NCBI RefSeq assembly: GCF_000468495.1
Contig: NC_022444.1
Span: 2,459,975-2,523,974 of the forward strand
Length of the DNA stretch: 64,000 bases
Reading direction: 5' to 3'
DNA from: Megalodesulfovibrio gigas DSM 1382 = ATCC 19364
Lineage (GTDB): Bacteria; Desulfobacterota; Desulfovibrionia; Desulfovibrionales; Desulfovibrionaceae
A model generated the notes under the pieces. It was given only the letters and a program-made list of their open reading frames with translations, was not told where the DNA came from and did not search any database. The position numbers and the translations under genes were made by a program. This document shows positions 34,190 to 42,783 of this stretch, piece after piece; the stretch's first letter is position 1, and each line of letters begins with the position of its first letter.

Positions 34190-35152
34190 CTATCCAAACG
34201 CCCGCCCAAGCCACACCACGCGCCCCACAATCCAGGCCGCAGACCTGTCCTTGGGCAGCATCGTTTGGGTGTCCGTGGGCCGGCTTGCCGCCCACAAGGC
34301 AATGCCGCTGGGCATGCGCAACAGCGTGCGCACCAGCAGTTCCCCAGCCACGGCCACCACATACACCTTGCCACTGGCGGGCTCCACCTGCCCCTGGTCA
34401 AAGACCAGCAAGTCATTGTTCACAATCACATTGTCCATCTCGTTGTTCGTCACCCGCAGGCAGGCCATCCGATCGGGATCGCCAAGGGCCTGCATTGCTT
34501 CCCTATGAAATGCAACCGAAGCCTCGCCGTGATTGATCAATGCACCATGCTCATCCAGGCGGTGCCCGACCAACCGAAGCCGAACCAAAGGCAACCCAGA
34601 GTCAGGGGCTTGCACATCTCGAACCCCATGGGCGGAAGCGCCCGCCGGGGTGATGGCAATGTGTGGGGAGGACGGCCCATAGTAGAGCCAGTCTATAGAA
34701 ACATTAAAATCCTCAGCGATTTTAAAGAACCAGCTAGATGGAAGAGACTTCTTTTCAATTGCCCCGCTGACACTTGCAGGCTTGATCCCCAGAGCTCGCG
34801 CAAGCTCGCTGTAGTTTTTAGCATCAGAAGCCCGCATGAGACGCTCTATTCTTCCTGGCAAGTCAGCAGGTTGCCTGTTCGCCAACTCCTTGGAGAAAGG
34901 AGCACCGAGGGGCTGCGGATCGTCCATGGAGGATTCAGCAGTACGGCCAAAATACAGCCAATCCAGGGAAACATTTTTTTGAGAAGCTATTTTCAGTGGC
35001 CATGTTGGTGGAATCGTCTCGCTGTCGACGGCGCGTTTTACAGATTGAGGCGTTATTTCAAGCGCGCGCGCCAAGTCTGACATGGTATTTCCGTGGATCG
35101 ACTCCAACATCCTTGCGTATAAATCCTTAAAATTCACAGTCTGTTCTGTCAT
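34190..35152 (-). CDS. Prophage repressor, two CI-type HTH domains plus S24-like domain
   Basis: A 320-residue repressor. Two homologous CI-type HTH modules lie at about 12-70 (MSDLARALEITPQSVKRAV) and 100-160 (YSELARALGIKPASVSGAI), each ending in NVS(L/I)DWLY(F/Y)G. Residues 190-320 resemble the S24/LexA dimerisation domain, but the usual GDSM is RVTNNEMD (Glu238 in place of Ser) and the Lys is replaced in ELLVRTLLR, so self-cleavage seems lost. It is divergent from the early genes, as a lysogeny repressor should be. Confidence 0.85.
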   Translation of the reverse strand: MTEQTVNFKDLYARMLESIHGNTMSDLARALEITPQSVKRAVDSETIPPTWPLKIASQKNVSLDWLYFGRTAESSMDDPQPLGAPFSKELANRQPADLPGRIERLMRASDAKNYSELARALGIKPASVSGAIEKKSLPSSWFFKIAEDFNVSIDWLYYGPSSPHIAITPAGASAHGVRDVQAPDSGLPLVRLRLVGHRLDEHGALINHGEASVAFHREAMQALGDPDRMACLRVTNNEMDNVIVNNDLLVFDQGQVEPASGKVYVVAVAGELLVRTLLRMPSGIALWAASRPTDTQTMLPKDRSAAWIVGRVVWLGRAFG

Positions 35153-35290
35153 TATTTTAGCCTCACCCGTAAATTTTCAAATTTTTCTATTGCCAATTTA
35201 ATCTCTAGACTGTATTTCATTAGTCACGACATCGAATGTAGGCCGCAAGGCCTTAATGACAGCAAATAGCTTAAACTGCGGAGCCCCACA
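35153..35290. promoter_or_regulatory. Repressor/early divergent promoter region
   Basis: A 138-bp AT-rich gap between repressor start and first early gene. It includes AAATTTTCAAATTTTT and AGGCC-GCAA-GGCCT (35242-35255), a short hairpin. Operators for the HTH repressor are expected here; none was delimited by eye. Confidence 0.5.
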
Positions 35291-35479
35291 ATGGAAAACA
35301 CCGCCCCCACCGCCCAGCAGTCCGCAACCTCCCTCATCTTCTCGGGAATCTCTTTTGACGGTCTGGCCGCGTACACGCCCGCCGGTCCCGAAGGCGTCAC
35401 CGTCACCACCATCCCCGCCCGCAGCCCCGCAGCCGTCCAGGCTGAAGACGCCGCCGCTCTGAAAGGGTTCATCCTCTAA
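35291..35479 (+). CDS. Small early prophage protein
   Basis: A 62-residue protein, first gene of the rightward early region, with GCGGAG upstream of ATG 35291. Sequence MENTAPTAQQSATSLIFSG then a Thr/Ala-rich part ending ALKGFIL. No family recognised. Confidence 0.45.
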   Translation: MENTAPTAQQSATSLIFSGISFDGLAAYTPAGPEGVTVTTIPARSPAAVQAEDAAALKGFIL

Positions 35480-35562
35480 GAGCCAGATTTAGGCCTGACA
35501 CCTGTCAGGCCGGCCAAGCGGAGCAACACTCGGCACTATCCGGAACAACAAAGGAGCCCACC

Positions 35563-36321
35563 ATGTCTTTCTTCTCCCGTTTCACCACCCCCAAGCCCCA
35601 GCCCGAACCCAACGCCACCCCCAACGCGGAACCCGTCGCCTCCTTGCAGTCCCTGTCCCCGGCCATCGCCGCGGGGCAGCCCCTGCTCCAGGGTCTGGGC
35701 GAAATCAAGTACCTGGAACGCGATGGCGAATTCTGGTTCACCGGCGACCAGCTCGGCCAGTTGCTCGGGTACTCGGATCCTCACAGAAACATTGCCAAGT
35801 TGCACAGCCGCCACGTTCAACAATTACAGGAGCATACTTCGGTGGTCAAATTGACCACCGAAGCAGGCACCCGCAATACCAGGGTTTTTTCTCAGGTTGG
35901 TGCGCTGTACCTGATCATGAAGTCCGACACGGAAAAAGCCAATGAAGTCAGCATGGTTTTCGCCCAGCTCCTCAAGCGGCTGTATGACGGCAAGCTGCAG
36001 GAACACATCGCCTCCCTGCAGGGCGAGATCGAGCTGTTGAAGGTGCAACACCGGGAGGACAAGGAAGCCGCCGTGCGCCTGGCCCTTGGCCTGCATCCCA
36101 GCCGTCGCAAGCACATCCTGCCCGCGGTGCGCTACCGGCGCATGGGCCTGAAGAACCGGGAGATCGGCAAGCTGCTGGACGAGCACGACCGTACCGTCGG
36201 TTCCGCCCTCTCCACCGCCCGCAAGTTGGGCCTGCTGGAGCCCGCCACCCGCCGTGCCCCGGTCATCCGCATGCCCAACCCCTCCCCCAAAACCTCGCGC
36301 CCCAGCGGCAAGGCTGCCTAG
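35563..36321 (+). CDS. Bro-N-type antirepressor-like protein
   Basis: A 252-residue protein. Residues about 48-140 look like a Bro-N domain: IKYLERDGEFWFTGDQLGQL, then HTSVVKLTTEAG and VFSQVGALYLIMKSDTEKAN. The C-terminal part is helical with an HTH-like NREIGKLLDEHDRTVGSAL. Bro-N proteins often act as antirepressors or KilA-type regulators. Within it, ATTACAG and a 12-bp hairpin (35834-35863 region) match the repeats at 33.7 kb. Confidence 0.7.
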   Translation: MSFFSRFTTPKPQPEPNATPNAEPVASLQSLSPAIAAGQPLLQGLGEIKYLERDGEFWFTGDQLGQLLGYSDPHRNIAKLHSRHVQQLQEHTSVVKLTTEAGTRNTRVFSQVGALYLIMKSDTEKANEVSMVFAQLLKRLYDGKLQEHIASLQGEIELLKVQHREDKEAAVRLALGLHPSRRKHILPAVRYRRMGLKNREIGKLLDEHDRTVGSALSTARKLGLLEPATRRAPVIRMPNPSPKTSRPSGKAA

Positions 36322-36331
36322 GAGCACGACC

Positions 36332-36550
36332 ATGGCAACCATCATTGTCTGCGACCAAACCGATAACGCCTTCTGGCGGTTCCTGACCGATGCCTGCCGC
36401 CATGCTGCCAACGCGGAGCACACCAGCGCGATTTTTCGCAGCGATGTCGCTGCCCTGCGTCAGGAACTGGCCGAGCTGCGCCAGGAATTGCGGGCCAGTC
36501 GTGAAGCCAATCCCGCTGGGATTCACCCCTCTTCGACAGGGAGGCCCTAG
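36332..36550 (+). CDS. Small early prophage protein
   Basis: A 72-residue protein from ATG 36332, preceded by AGGAGC. The C-terminal half VAALRQELAELRQELRASRE is a short coiled coil. Its stop abuts the next ATG. Function unknown. Confidence 0.5.
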   Translation: MATIIVCDQTDNAFWRFLTDACRHAANAEHTSAIFRSDVAALRQELAELRQELRASREANPAGIHPSSTGRP

Positions 36551-36856
36551 ATGCACAGCCAACACCCGGCCTCTGGTTTTGAAGGGCAATTCGCACGGCT
36601 CATGCAAGCGATTTCCGCCAGATATGCGGCTGATCTCGCCATCGCCTTAGGCATCACCCCGCAATCGGTCAGCAAAGCGCTCAGCCGCAAGACGATCCCT
36701 CCGGCCTGGTTCTTTGAAATCGCTCAAAAATTCAACGTGTCCGCTGATTGGTTGGCGTTTGGAATAGTCCCACCAATCCTCTGTTCCCGGCCCGACGACA
36801 ACGCTGCTCCACTTCCACCAATCTTCCCCAAGGAGCCCCATCATGACCTTCGATCC
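36551..36856 (+). CDS. CI-type HTH protein lacking its own stop codon
   Basis: ATG 36551 begins a protein whose residues 10-72 (LAIALGITPQSVSKALSRKT ending NVSADWLAFG) closely match the two HTH modules of the prophage repressor. After about residue 95 the frame should end near the next ATG (36843) but has no stop; it stays open in the same frame through the downstream gene at 37202 to 37804. A TGA exists in another frame at 36844. Either a frameshift removed the stop or a 417-residue fusion is made. The end shown is approximate. Confidence 0.55.
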
Positions 36857-37169
36857 CAAAGCCTTGCTTGGGTGGTGTCAGGAAAACCTCGGTATCCAGA
36901 ATGCGCAGGAACTCTCCTTCGAGCTGCGGATCAACCCCAGCGTGGTCAACAAATTCATCAAGGGCGAACGGCCGGACTTCGGCGTCGCGCGCGCCCTGCT
37001 CAAACGCGGCTGCCCGCCGGAGCTGTTGCCCTCACTGCCGATGCACAAGCCCATACTTGGCTGCGTGAACTGCCCGCACAACCCCGCCAACGCCGATGTC
37101 TTGCAGGCCATGTCCGACGTCAAGCCCGCCAAAACCGCCAAACCCAAGCTCGCGCCCAAGGCGGCGTAG
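36843..37169 (+). CDS. Small XRE-like HTH protein
   Basis: A 108-residue protein behind AAGGAGCCCC. Residues 8-60 look like an HTH (AQELSFELRINPSVVNKFIKG); a CVNCPHNPAN segment follows, then a Lys/Ala/Pro-rich tail KPAKTAKPKLAPKAA. Likely an early regulator (Ner-like position), function unproven. Confidence 0.55.
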   Translation: MTFDPKALLGWCQENLGIQNAQELSFELRINPSVVNKFIKGERPDFGVARALLKRGCPPELLPSLPMHKPILGCVNCPHNPANADVLQAMSDVKPAKTAKPKLAPKAA

Positions 37170-37201
37170 CGCCTCATCGTACCAACGCAAAAGGAGACGT
37201 T

Positions 37202-37804
37202 ATGGAACCCCATGCCGACACCGCCCTGCCTGAACTGCCACCCTCCGAGGCCGTGCTCATCGCGTCCACAGAAGTGGACATGGACGGCCGTCCCCTGCGG
37301 GTCATGACCCTGGACTGTCTGGCCGACGCCCTGGAGCTGCATGACAGGCACGATCCGCGCGCCTGGTTCGAGTTCCGCTGCCGGCAGTTCGGGTTTGCCT
37401 GCGGCCGGGACTGGATCGACAGCAGCCCGGACGATCCCCTCATCGGGCTCTCCATGGCCAAGGTGCTGGCGGTGCTGGAGCGCAAAAGCCCGCGCGGCAT
37501 GCTGGTGCATCAGGCCATCATCGCCCATGAACAGCGGCTGTGGGCCTTGCAGCGCATGAGTCTGGTCACGGAATTCGACCCGGACTGCGGCGCGGGTGGG
37601 TTCTGCCTGGGGACGGTGCCGAACTACATCGCCGATGTCGTTGCTGACCAGCCCGACCAGCCCGACCGGCCCGACCAGGCCCCGGAAGACGGCAGCACCA
37701 CCCTGCGCGTCACCGTCCGGCTGCATCCCCTCACGGATCCTACCGACGCCCCCGGCTCGCTCTCCACCGCGTCCTCCACCTCCACCACGCAGGACGCGGC
37801 CTGA
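37202..37804 (+). CDS. Hypothetical early prophage protein
   Basis: A 200-residue protein from ATG 37202 behind AAAGGAGACG. Contains RPLRVMTLDCLADALELHD and RAWFEFRCRQFGFACGRDWI, then a repetitive DQPDQPDRPDQ and a Thr/Ser-rich end. Same frame as the stop-less HTH gene upstream. The stop overlaps the next ATG. Confidence 0.5.
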   Translation: MEPHADTALPELPPSEAVLIASTEVDMDGRPLRVMTLDCLADALELHDRHDPRAWFEFRCRQFGFACGRDWIDSSPDDPLIGLSMAKVLAVLERKSPRGMLVHQAIIAHEQRLWALQRMSLVTEFDPDCGAGGFCLGTVPNYIADVVADQPDQPDRPDQAPEDGSTTLRVTVRLHPLTDPTDAPGSLSTASSTSTTQDAA

Positions 37805-38067
37805 TGAAGCCGGGCCTGCGCCAATACGCCTCCATCCTGACGTCGTCTTCGGCGGCGTCAGGATGGCTGGCCCTGCATGAGGCAGAGGATGTGCCGCCCC
37901 CTGCGCGCACCTGGCCGTGCCGCTGCTGTGGCGTGCACTCCGCCAACCGGTTGCATTGCCCGGATTGCCTGTCCCGCCTGACGCGGCGCGGCGGCCTGGA
38001 TGCGAGCCTGGAGGCCGTGCACGATGGCGGCGATACTCTCTTGGACGACATGGAGGTGGCGCTATGA
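37804..38067 (+). CDS. Small zinc-ribbon-like early protein
   Basis: An 87-residue protein with CRCCGVHSANRLHCPDC, a CxxC-x9-CxxC-type metal site. It overlaps its neighbours by 1 and 4 bp and directly precedes the transposase gene. Function unknown. Confidence 0.55.
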   Translation: MKPGLRQYASILTSSSAASGWLALHEAEDVPPPARTWPCRCCGVHSANRLHCPDCLSRLTRRGGLDASLEAVHDGGDTLLDDMEVAL

Positions 38068-40262
38068 GCATCCTGGCAACCCAGCTCGCCCACGTGCTCT
38101 CCCTCTCGCCCCGCGCCCTGGAACGCCGGGCCGTGGCCGAAGGCTGGCCGGCCCTGTCCATCAAGCCCTTGCGCTTCGCCCTGGCGGAACTCCCGGAGAC
38201 CGTCCGGGCAGCCGTCCGCCAGGCCCAAGCCCAGGGACTGCACCTGGAAACGCCCTTGGCTCTGCCCGGCATGCAGACGTCCTCCCTGGCCATCCGGCAG
38301 CAGGACGTGCCGGCGGAACTGCCCGTCAGCGAGCGCAGCAAGCGCAAGGCCCTGGACCGGCATCGCCTGGGCGAGGCGTTTCAGGAAGCCTTGGACAACG
38401 CCCCGCGAGGCGACAAGGCCCAAGCCGCCAAGGCCTTTGTGCTGGCCTACAATTCTGGGGTGGTGTTCCCGGAAATCCATGCCCGCGTGGGCCGTGTCAG
38501 CGAGGCGTCCTTGCGGTTGTGGTCCAAAACCTACCGCCGCAGCGAGGGCGACTACCTCGCCTTCTGCCCGACGCCACGTCAGATCGGGCTCTCTCTTTCC
38601 ATGGAATATCGGGAGGTCATCTTGCGGTGCTGGCTGCACCCCTCGCGGCCAAGCATCCGCCTGGCGTGGCGCGCCGCCTGCACCGCCCTTGGGATTAAGG
38701 ATGCCCAACATACCAAGGACGCCCAGGAGTCCAAAGACGCCGAGAAAGCGGCGTTGAGCTACGACGTTTGCTACCGCTTCATCAAGCGCTTCGAGGAGCG
38801 CAATTACGACCTGGTCTTGCTCGCACGCTTTGGCGAAAAAGCCTTGAAGGACAAGGCCCTGCCTTACATCACCCGCGACGATTCCGTCTTGCGCGTCGGG
38901 GATGTCGTGGTGGCCGACGGCCATGTCCTCAACTTCACGGTGCGCCACCCGCGCACCGGCAAGCCGGCACGCCTCATGCTGGTCATGATGTACGACTGGG
39001 CCAGCCGTTATCCCGTGGGCTGGCAGATCATGCCCACGGAATCCACCATTGCCGTGGCCGGCGCCCTGCGCATGGCCTGCCAGACCCTGGGCCGGCCCCC
39101 CTTGCACCTGCTCCTGGACAACGGCAAGGCCTTCAAGGCCAAGGTGTTCACCCGCACCAGCCCGGACTTCCAGGACTTTGCCGGGCTCTTCGGCCGCCTT
39201 GGGATCCTGGTGCATTTCGCGGCCCCATACAACGCCCGCGCCAAGGTCATTGAACGCTTCTTCTGGACGCTGCAAACCCAGTTCGAGCCCCTGGTGCCGT
39301 CCTACTGCGGCAGCTCCATCGAGGCAAAGCCGGCCCACCTCATGCGCAATGAAGAGTTTCACCGGCGTTGGCACGAGGCCCGCACCAACAATTGGGTGCC
39401 CACCGTGCGCGAGGCCGCCCACATGCTGGACGCCTACATCCAATGGTACGCCCGCACGCCCCATGACGGCCTGGACGGCATGACCCCCCTGGAAGTCTTT
39501 GAAGCCGGCCTCCCGGAACCCACGCCGGACATGGCCTGGCTGGACCGCGAATTCCTCTGGCGCGAAGAGCGCACGCCCGCCAACTGCCGCGTCCAGCTCT
39601 ATGGCGTGGACTACGAAAGCGATGCCCTCATGGGCATCAAGGTCCCGGTCACTGTCTACTACAACACCGCAGACATGACCCGCGTGGAGATTGCCTTGGA
39701 TGGCCGCAGCCTGGGCGAAGCCCTGCCCGTGCAGGCCGTGCATCCCCTGGTGGCCATGCTGGAAGACGGCGACGCCGCCTTGTCCGATCTCAAGGAGGCA
39801 CTGGCCCGGCAACGCGGCATGGCCAAAAAGGCAAAAGCCGACCTGGCCGAGGCCCTGGGCGAAACAGGCCGGGATCTGGCTGAGGTGCTGGACTGGAAGC
39901 CAACCATGGCCGTTGCCGCAGTCAAGCCCAAGGCCCTGCCTGCCGGCCAGGTAGCAGCCCAGCCCATCCCGGCCACCTCTCCCGAGGAAACCGCGCGCCT
40001 GCGCAGCCTGGCCGTCGCGGCCCAGCAGGACCAGCAGAGCCGGGCAGAACCGGCCAGCGACCGGCCAGCGTTCTTTGTTTCCGATCTCGCCCGATATGAA
40101 TGGATTTTCCGCGCCCAGGCTGCAGGCAAGGCCGTCTCAGCCGATGACGCGGCCTGGCGCGCTGAATTCGAACAATCCAACGCCTTCAACCCGTACCGCC
40201 AGCGCTTCGCGGATCTGGCCCAAGTCCTCGCCCGCAAGGACAAGCAGCGTGCGGCAGCCTAG
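38064..40262 (+). CDS. MuA-like DDE transposase
   Basis: A 732-residue transposase. The N-terminus (VLSLSPRALERRAVAEGWPA) is the Mu-type DNA-binding domain; the RNase H core has Asp285 (VVADGHVL), Asp352 (LLLDNGKAF) and Glu397 (AKVIERFF) as the catalytic triad, followed by a Mu-type C-terminal beta-barrel and a helical tail for MuB contact. Residues 210-228 hold a KDAQ-type repeat insertion. ATG 38064 overlaps the prior stop (ATGA). It drives integration and replicative transposition. Confidence 0.93.
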   Translation: MSILATQLAHVLSLSPRALERRAVAEGWPALSIKPLRFALAELPETVRAAVRQAQAQGLHLETPLALPGMQTSSLAIRQQDVPAELPVSERSKRKALDRHRLGEAFQEALDNAPRGDKAQAAKAFVLAYNSGVVFPEIHARVGRVSEASLRLWSKTYRRSEGDYLAFCPTPRQIGLSLSMEYREVILRCWLHPSRPSIRLAWRAACTALGIKDAQHTKDAQESKDAEKAALSYDVCYRFIKRFEERNYDLVLLARFGEKALKDKALPYITRDDSVLRVGDVVVADGHVLNFTVRHPRTGKPARLMLVMMYDWASRYPVGWQIMPTESTIAVAGALRMACQTLGRPPLHLLLDNGKAFKAKVFTRTSPDFQDFAGLFGRLGILVHFAAPYNARAKVIERFFWTLQTQFEPLVPSYCGSSIEAKPAHLMRNEEFHRRWHEARTNNWVPTVREAAHMLDAYIQWYARTPHDGLDGMTPLEVFEAGLPEPTPDMAWLDREFLWREERTPANCRVQLYGVDYESDALMGIKVPVTVYYNTADMTRVEIALDGRSLGEALPVQAVHPLVAMLEDGDAALSDLKEALARQRGMAKKAKADLAEALGETGRDLAEVLDWKPTMAVAAVKPKALPAGQVAAQPIPATSPEETARLRSLAVAAQQDQQSRAEPASDRPAFFVSDLARYEWIFRAQAAGKAVSADDAAWRAEFEQSNAFNPYRQRFADLAQVLARKDKQRAAA

Positions 40263-40275
40263 GAGAATCATCCCG

Positions 40276-40995
40276 ATGAATCACGCAGTGTTTGTTGAAA
40301 CAGCCAACCACGTAAAATTGTTGGAAGCCATGACCATCCTGCAGGACGCTGCCCAGGGCATGCCCGGCCTGGGCCTCGTGTGGGGCAGGGCCGGCCGCGG
40401 CAAGACCGAGAGTTGCCGGACCTACGCCGTGCGCTCCGGAGCCAAATACCTGCGAGTCATGGAAGGCTGGAGCCCGGCTGCCATGTGTCGCGCCCTGGCC
40501 GCGCTCTTGGTGCCTGCTGCGGAACCGCGGACCATTGAGCAAAGCAAGCGGCTGATTCTCGCCGCCTTGGACGCCCGGCGCGCCGTGGTCATTATGGATG
40601 AAGCGGACCGCCTGCGCCACATCTCCCTCATAGAGCACTTGCGCGACATCCACGACATCACCGGCGCGCCGGTTGTCCTGGTGGGAGAGGAAGCCCTCTT
40701 CGGCATGATCAACGCCCGCCGCCGCATCTGGTCCCGTGTCACGCAATGCGTGGAATTCGGCCCCATCACCCCGGAAGACGTGACGGTCTACGGCGGCAAG
40801 GCCGCCGGCCTGGACGTGGCCGACGTCGCCCACACCTTGTGCGAGCGTGCCGGCGGGGACTTCCGTCTGGTGTGCCGGGACATGCTGGCCCTGGAACGTC
40901 TGGGAAAGGCGTCCGGCGTCCAGACAATCACCCCGGCCATGATCGCGGCGCTGCCATCCCTGCAACCCTCTGGAGGCCTCCATGGGCGTGCGTAA
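40276..40995 (+). CDS. MuB-like AAA+ ATPase, target-capture protein
   Basis: A 239-residue ATPase. Walker A GRAGRGKT at 37-44, Walker B VVIMDEADRL at about 104-113, and a C-terminal helical domain with FRLVCRDMLALERL. MuB-type proteins bind target DNA and activate the transposase. It follows the transposase by 13 bp with its own AGGAGAATCATCCCG site. It overlaps the next gene by 14 bp. Confidence 0.88.
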   Translation: MNHAVFVETANHVKLLEAMTILQDAAQGMPGLGLVWGRAGRGKTESCRTYAVRSGAKYLRVMEGWSPAAMCRALAALLVPAAEPRTIEQSKRLILAALDARRAVVIMDEADRLRHISLIEHLRDIHDITGAPVVLVGEEALFGMINARRRIWSRVTQCVEFGPITPEDVTVYGGKAAGLDVADVAHTLCERAGGDFRLVCRDMLALERLGKASGVQTITPAMIAALPSLQPSGGLHGRA

Positions 40996-41599
40996 CGAGA
41001 TCATCCAGGCCGTGGCCGCCTTTCTTGGGGCAATGGGCAAGTCCTCCATCAAGCAGGTGCGCGAGGAATTGCGCTTGACGGAAGACCAGGCCAAGGACGC
41101 CGTGCACGCACTGGTGGAGCGCGGGCGCGTCGTGAAAACCGGCCGTGGCGTGTACGCGTGGCAGGCATCCTCCGGGGTGTCCGGATCCGTGGCCGCCCGT
41201 GTCTGGCATGCCATGCTCATCAATACGCCGGCCTGGACTCTGGACGATATCGCCCGCCAGGCCGGCACCACTATCAACTACGTCCGGCGCTGCCTGGTCT
41301 ACTGGCGCAAGGCCGGCCTGGTGGAGCAGTACGGGCAGCGCAGCTTGCCCGAAGGCGGCCGGATCAAGCTCTTCCGCACCACGGCCAAGGCCAAGGACTA
41401 TCCCAACCCCAGCGTGGATACGCCCTGGGCGCCTGACGCACTCACCGTGCAGGCCGTCGAACTGATCCGCCTGCTGGCCACCGGCCAGGCCGCCCGCATT
41501 CCCAAGGACTGCGCCCGTGCCCAGGCTCTGTGCGAGGTCATTGCCCAGGAACTGCGGCAAATGAACACCCAACATGCGGCCGCCCAGTGCGGCAGATAA
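40982..41599 (+). CDS. Winged-helix early protein
   Basis: A 205-residue protein with two winged-helix-like parts: SSIKQVREELRLTEDQAKDA and WTLDDIARQAGTTINYVRRC, then a helical C-terminus. Likely DNA-binding, perhaps in replication or regulation. No precise family. Confidence 0.6.
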   Translation: MGVRNEIIQAVAAFLGAMGKSSIKQVREELRLTEDQAKDAVHALVERGRVVKTGRGVYAWQASSGVSGSVAARVWHAMLINTPAWTLDDIARQAGTTINYVRRCLVYWRKAGLVEQYGQRSLPEGGRIKLFRTTAKAKDYPNPSVDTPWAPDALTVQAVELIRLLATGQAARIPKDCARAQALCEVIAQELRQMNTQHAAAQCGR

Positions 41600-41608
41600 G
41601 GAGCATCT

Positions 41609-42226
41609 ATGACCACTGCTGTTGATGTCCCACCTGGATACATGCGGGACGCCCTCGGCCGCCTGGTTCCGGAAAGTATCGTGTCCGACAAGGACAAGAT
41701 GGAAGACGAGCTGGTCCGCGAGCTGGTTTCCAAGGCGTTGGCTGTCCAGGAATCGATCAAGGAATTCCGCAGCTACGCCTTCCAGAACGTGGACGCCTTC
41801 ATCGCCCTGGTTGCGGACAAATTCGGCGCCACCATCGGCGGTCGAAAGGGCAATGCACAGCTCGACACCTTTGATCGGGAGCTTCGGATTCAGGTGCAGG
41901 TTTCTGAACGCGTGGCCTTTGGCGAAGAAATCGAGGCTGCCAGAGCACTCATTGAAGAGTGCCTGCAGGACTGGACCAAGGGCAGCCCCGACGAGTTGAA
42001 GGCGCTCATCCAGGACGCCTTTCAGAAGGACAAGGCCGGCGCCCTGAACGCCGTGCGCATCCTTTCCTTGCGCAACCTGGACATCAAGGAACCGCGCTGG
42101 ATCAAGGCCATGCAGGCCATCAACGAGGCGCTGCAGGTCTCCAGTTCCAAGCGACTGATCAGGCTCTACAGGCGCAATGCCGAGGGCAGGTACGATCCCG
42201 TCACCCTCGACATGAGCTCGCTCTAA
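41609..42226 (+). CDS. DUF3164 family protein
   Basis: A 205-residue protein of the DUF3164 (sulfate/phage early) family, common beside MuB. Seen: VPPGYMRDALGRLVPES, AFQNVDAFIALVADKFGA, FDRELRIQVQVSERVAFG. Biochemical role unknown. Confidence 0.78.
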   Translation: MTTAVDVPPGYMRDALGRLVPESIVSDKDKMEDELVRELVSKALAVQESIKEFRSYAFQNVDAFIALVADKFGATIGGRKGNAQLDTFDRELRIQVQVSERVAFGEEIEAARALIEECLQDWTKGSPDELKALIQDAFQKDKAGALNAVRILSLRNLDIKEPRWIKAMQAINEALQVSSSKRLIRLYRRNAEGRYDPVTLDMSSL

Positions 42227-42244
42227 AAACAGGAGGATAGCACC

Positions 42245-42541
42245 ATGACATTCCAAGACTTTACAGCCCGCATCGTTGGCCGGCTCAGGCAAAGCGGCGA
42301 GACGCTGCACATCAGCAAGTCGGCAGTGGAAGCAACGCTCAAGGCTATGGCCGCGGAAACCGCCGCCGTCCTGGCCGAAGGCGGCCGCGTGCAGCTCCCC
42401 GGCCTGGGTGTGTTTGAAACTCAGGCCCGCGCCGCCCGCCAGGGCCGCAACCCCCGGACCGGCGAAGCCATCGCCATCCCTGCCCGCAAGGCCGCAACCT
42501 TCACCCCGGGCAAGGCCCTCAAGGAGACCATCAATGCCTGA
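42245..42541 (+). CDS. HU-family DNA-binding protein
   Basis: A 98-residue HU/IHF-type protein. The C-terminal signature GRVQLPGLGVFETQARAARQ followed by GRNPRTGEAIAIPA is diagnostic, with an end FTPGKALKETINA. It probably bends phage DNA in transposition complexes, as host HU/IHF do for Mu. It overlaps the next gene by 8 bp. Confidence 0.92.
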   Translation: MTFQDFTARIVGRLRQSGETLHISKSAVEATLKAMAAETAAVLAEGGRVQLPGLGVFETQARAARQGRNPRTGEAIAIPARKAATFTPGKALKETINA

Positions 42542-42695
42542 TGATCCCATTATCCGCAGTCTCGAAGAACTGGCCGAGCTGGAGAACGTCTGGGCCGATG
42601 CCATGGACGACGGCGTGCCTGGTGCCGCGACTGTGCTGGACCTCATCCTGTGGCTGACGGACCCAGGCCTCGATCCGCCCATGCCCGAATCTTAA
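42534..42695 (+). CDS. Small acidic early protein
   Basis: A 53-residue acidic peptide, MPDDPIIRSLEELAELENVW and ending GLDPPMPES. It overlaps the HU gene by 8 bp, which supports translation. Function unknown. Confidence 0.5.
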   Translation: MPDDPIIRSLEELAELENVWADAMDDGVPGAATVLDLILWLTDPGLDPPMPES

Positions 42696-42705
42696 AAAAA
42701 GAAGA

Positions 42706-42741
42706 GGGGCGCTTACGCAGGCCCATCTGCGTAAGCGCCCC
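42706..42741. terminator. Strong 15-bp hairpin
   Basis: GGGGCGCTTACGCAG (42706-42720), loop GCCCAT, CTGCGTAAGCGCCCC (42727-42741). A run of seven A precedes it, so it has a U tract on the leftward strand; rightward it lacks one and may only attenuate. Confidence 0.6.
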
Positions 42742-42783
42742 AGCACCAGGAGAAACACACGTCCAACCATCCCGGGAGTAGCT

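Noticed and set aside
33113-35080. A 655-codon rightward open frame over gpF, the repeat gap and the repressor
   Set aside because: It overlaps two clear genes on the same and opposite strands; only the repeat part (from 33674) might be read, and that is listed separately with low confidence.
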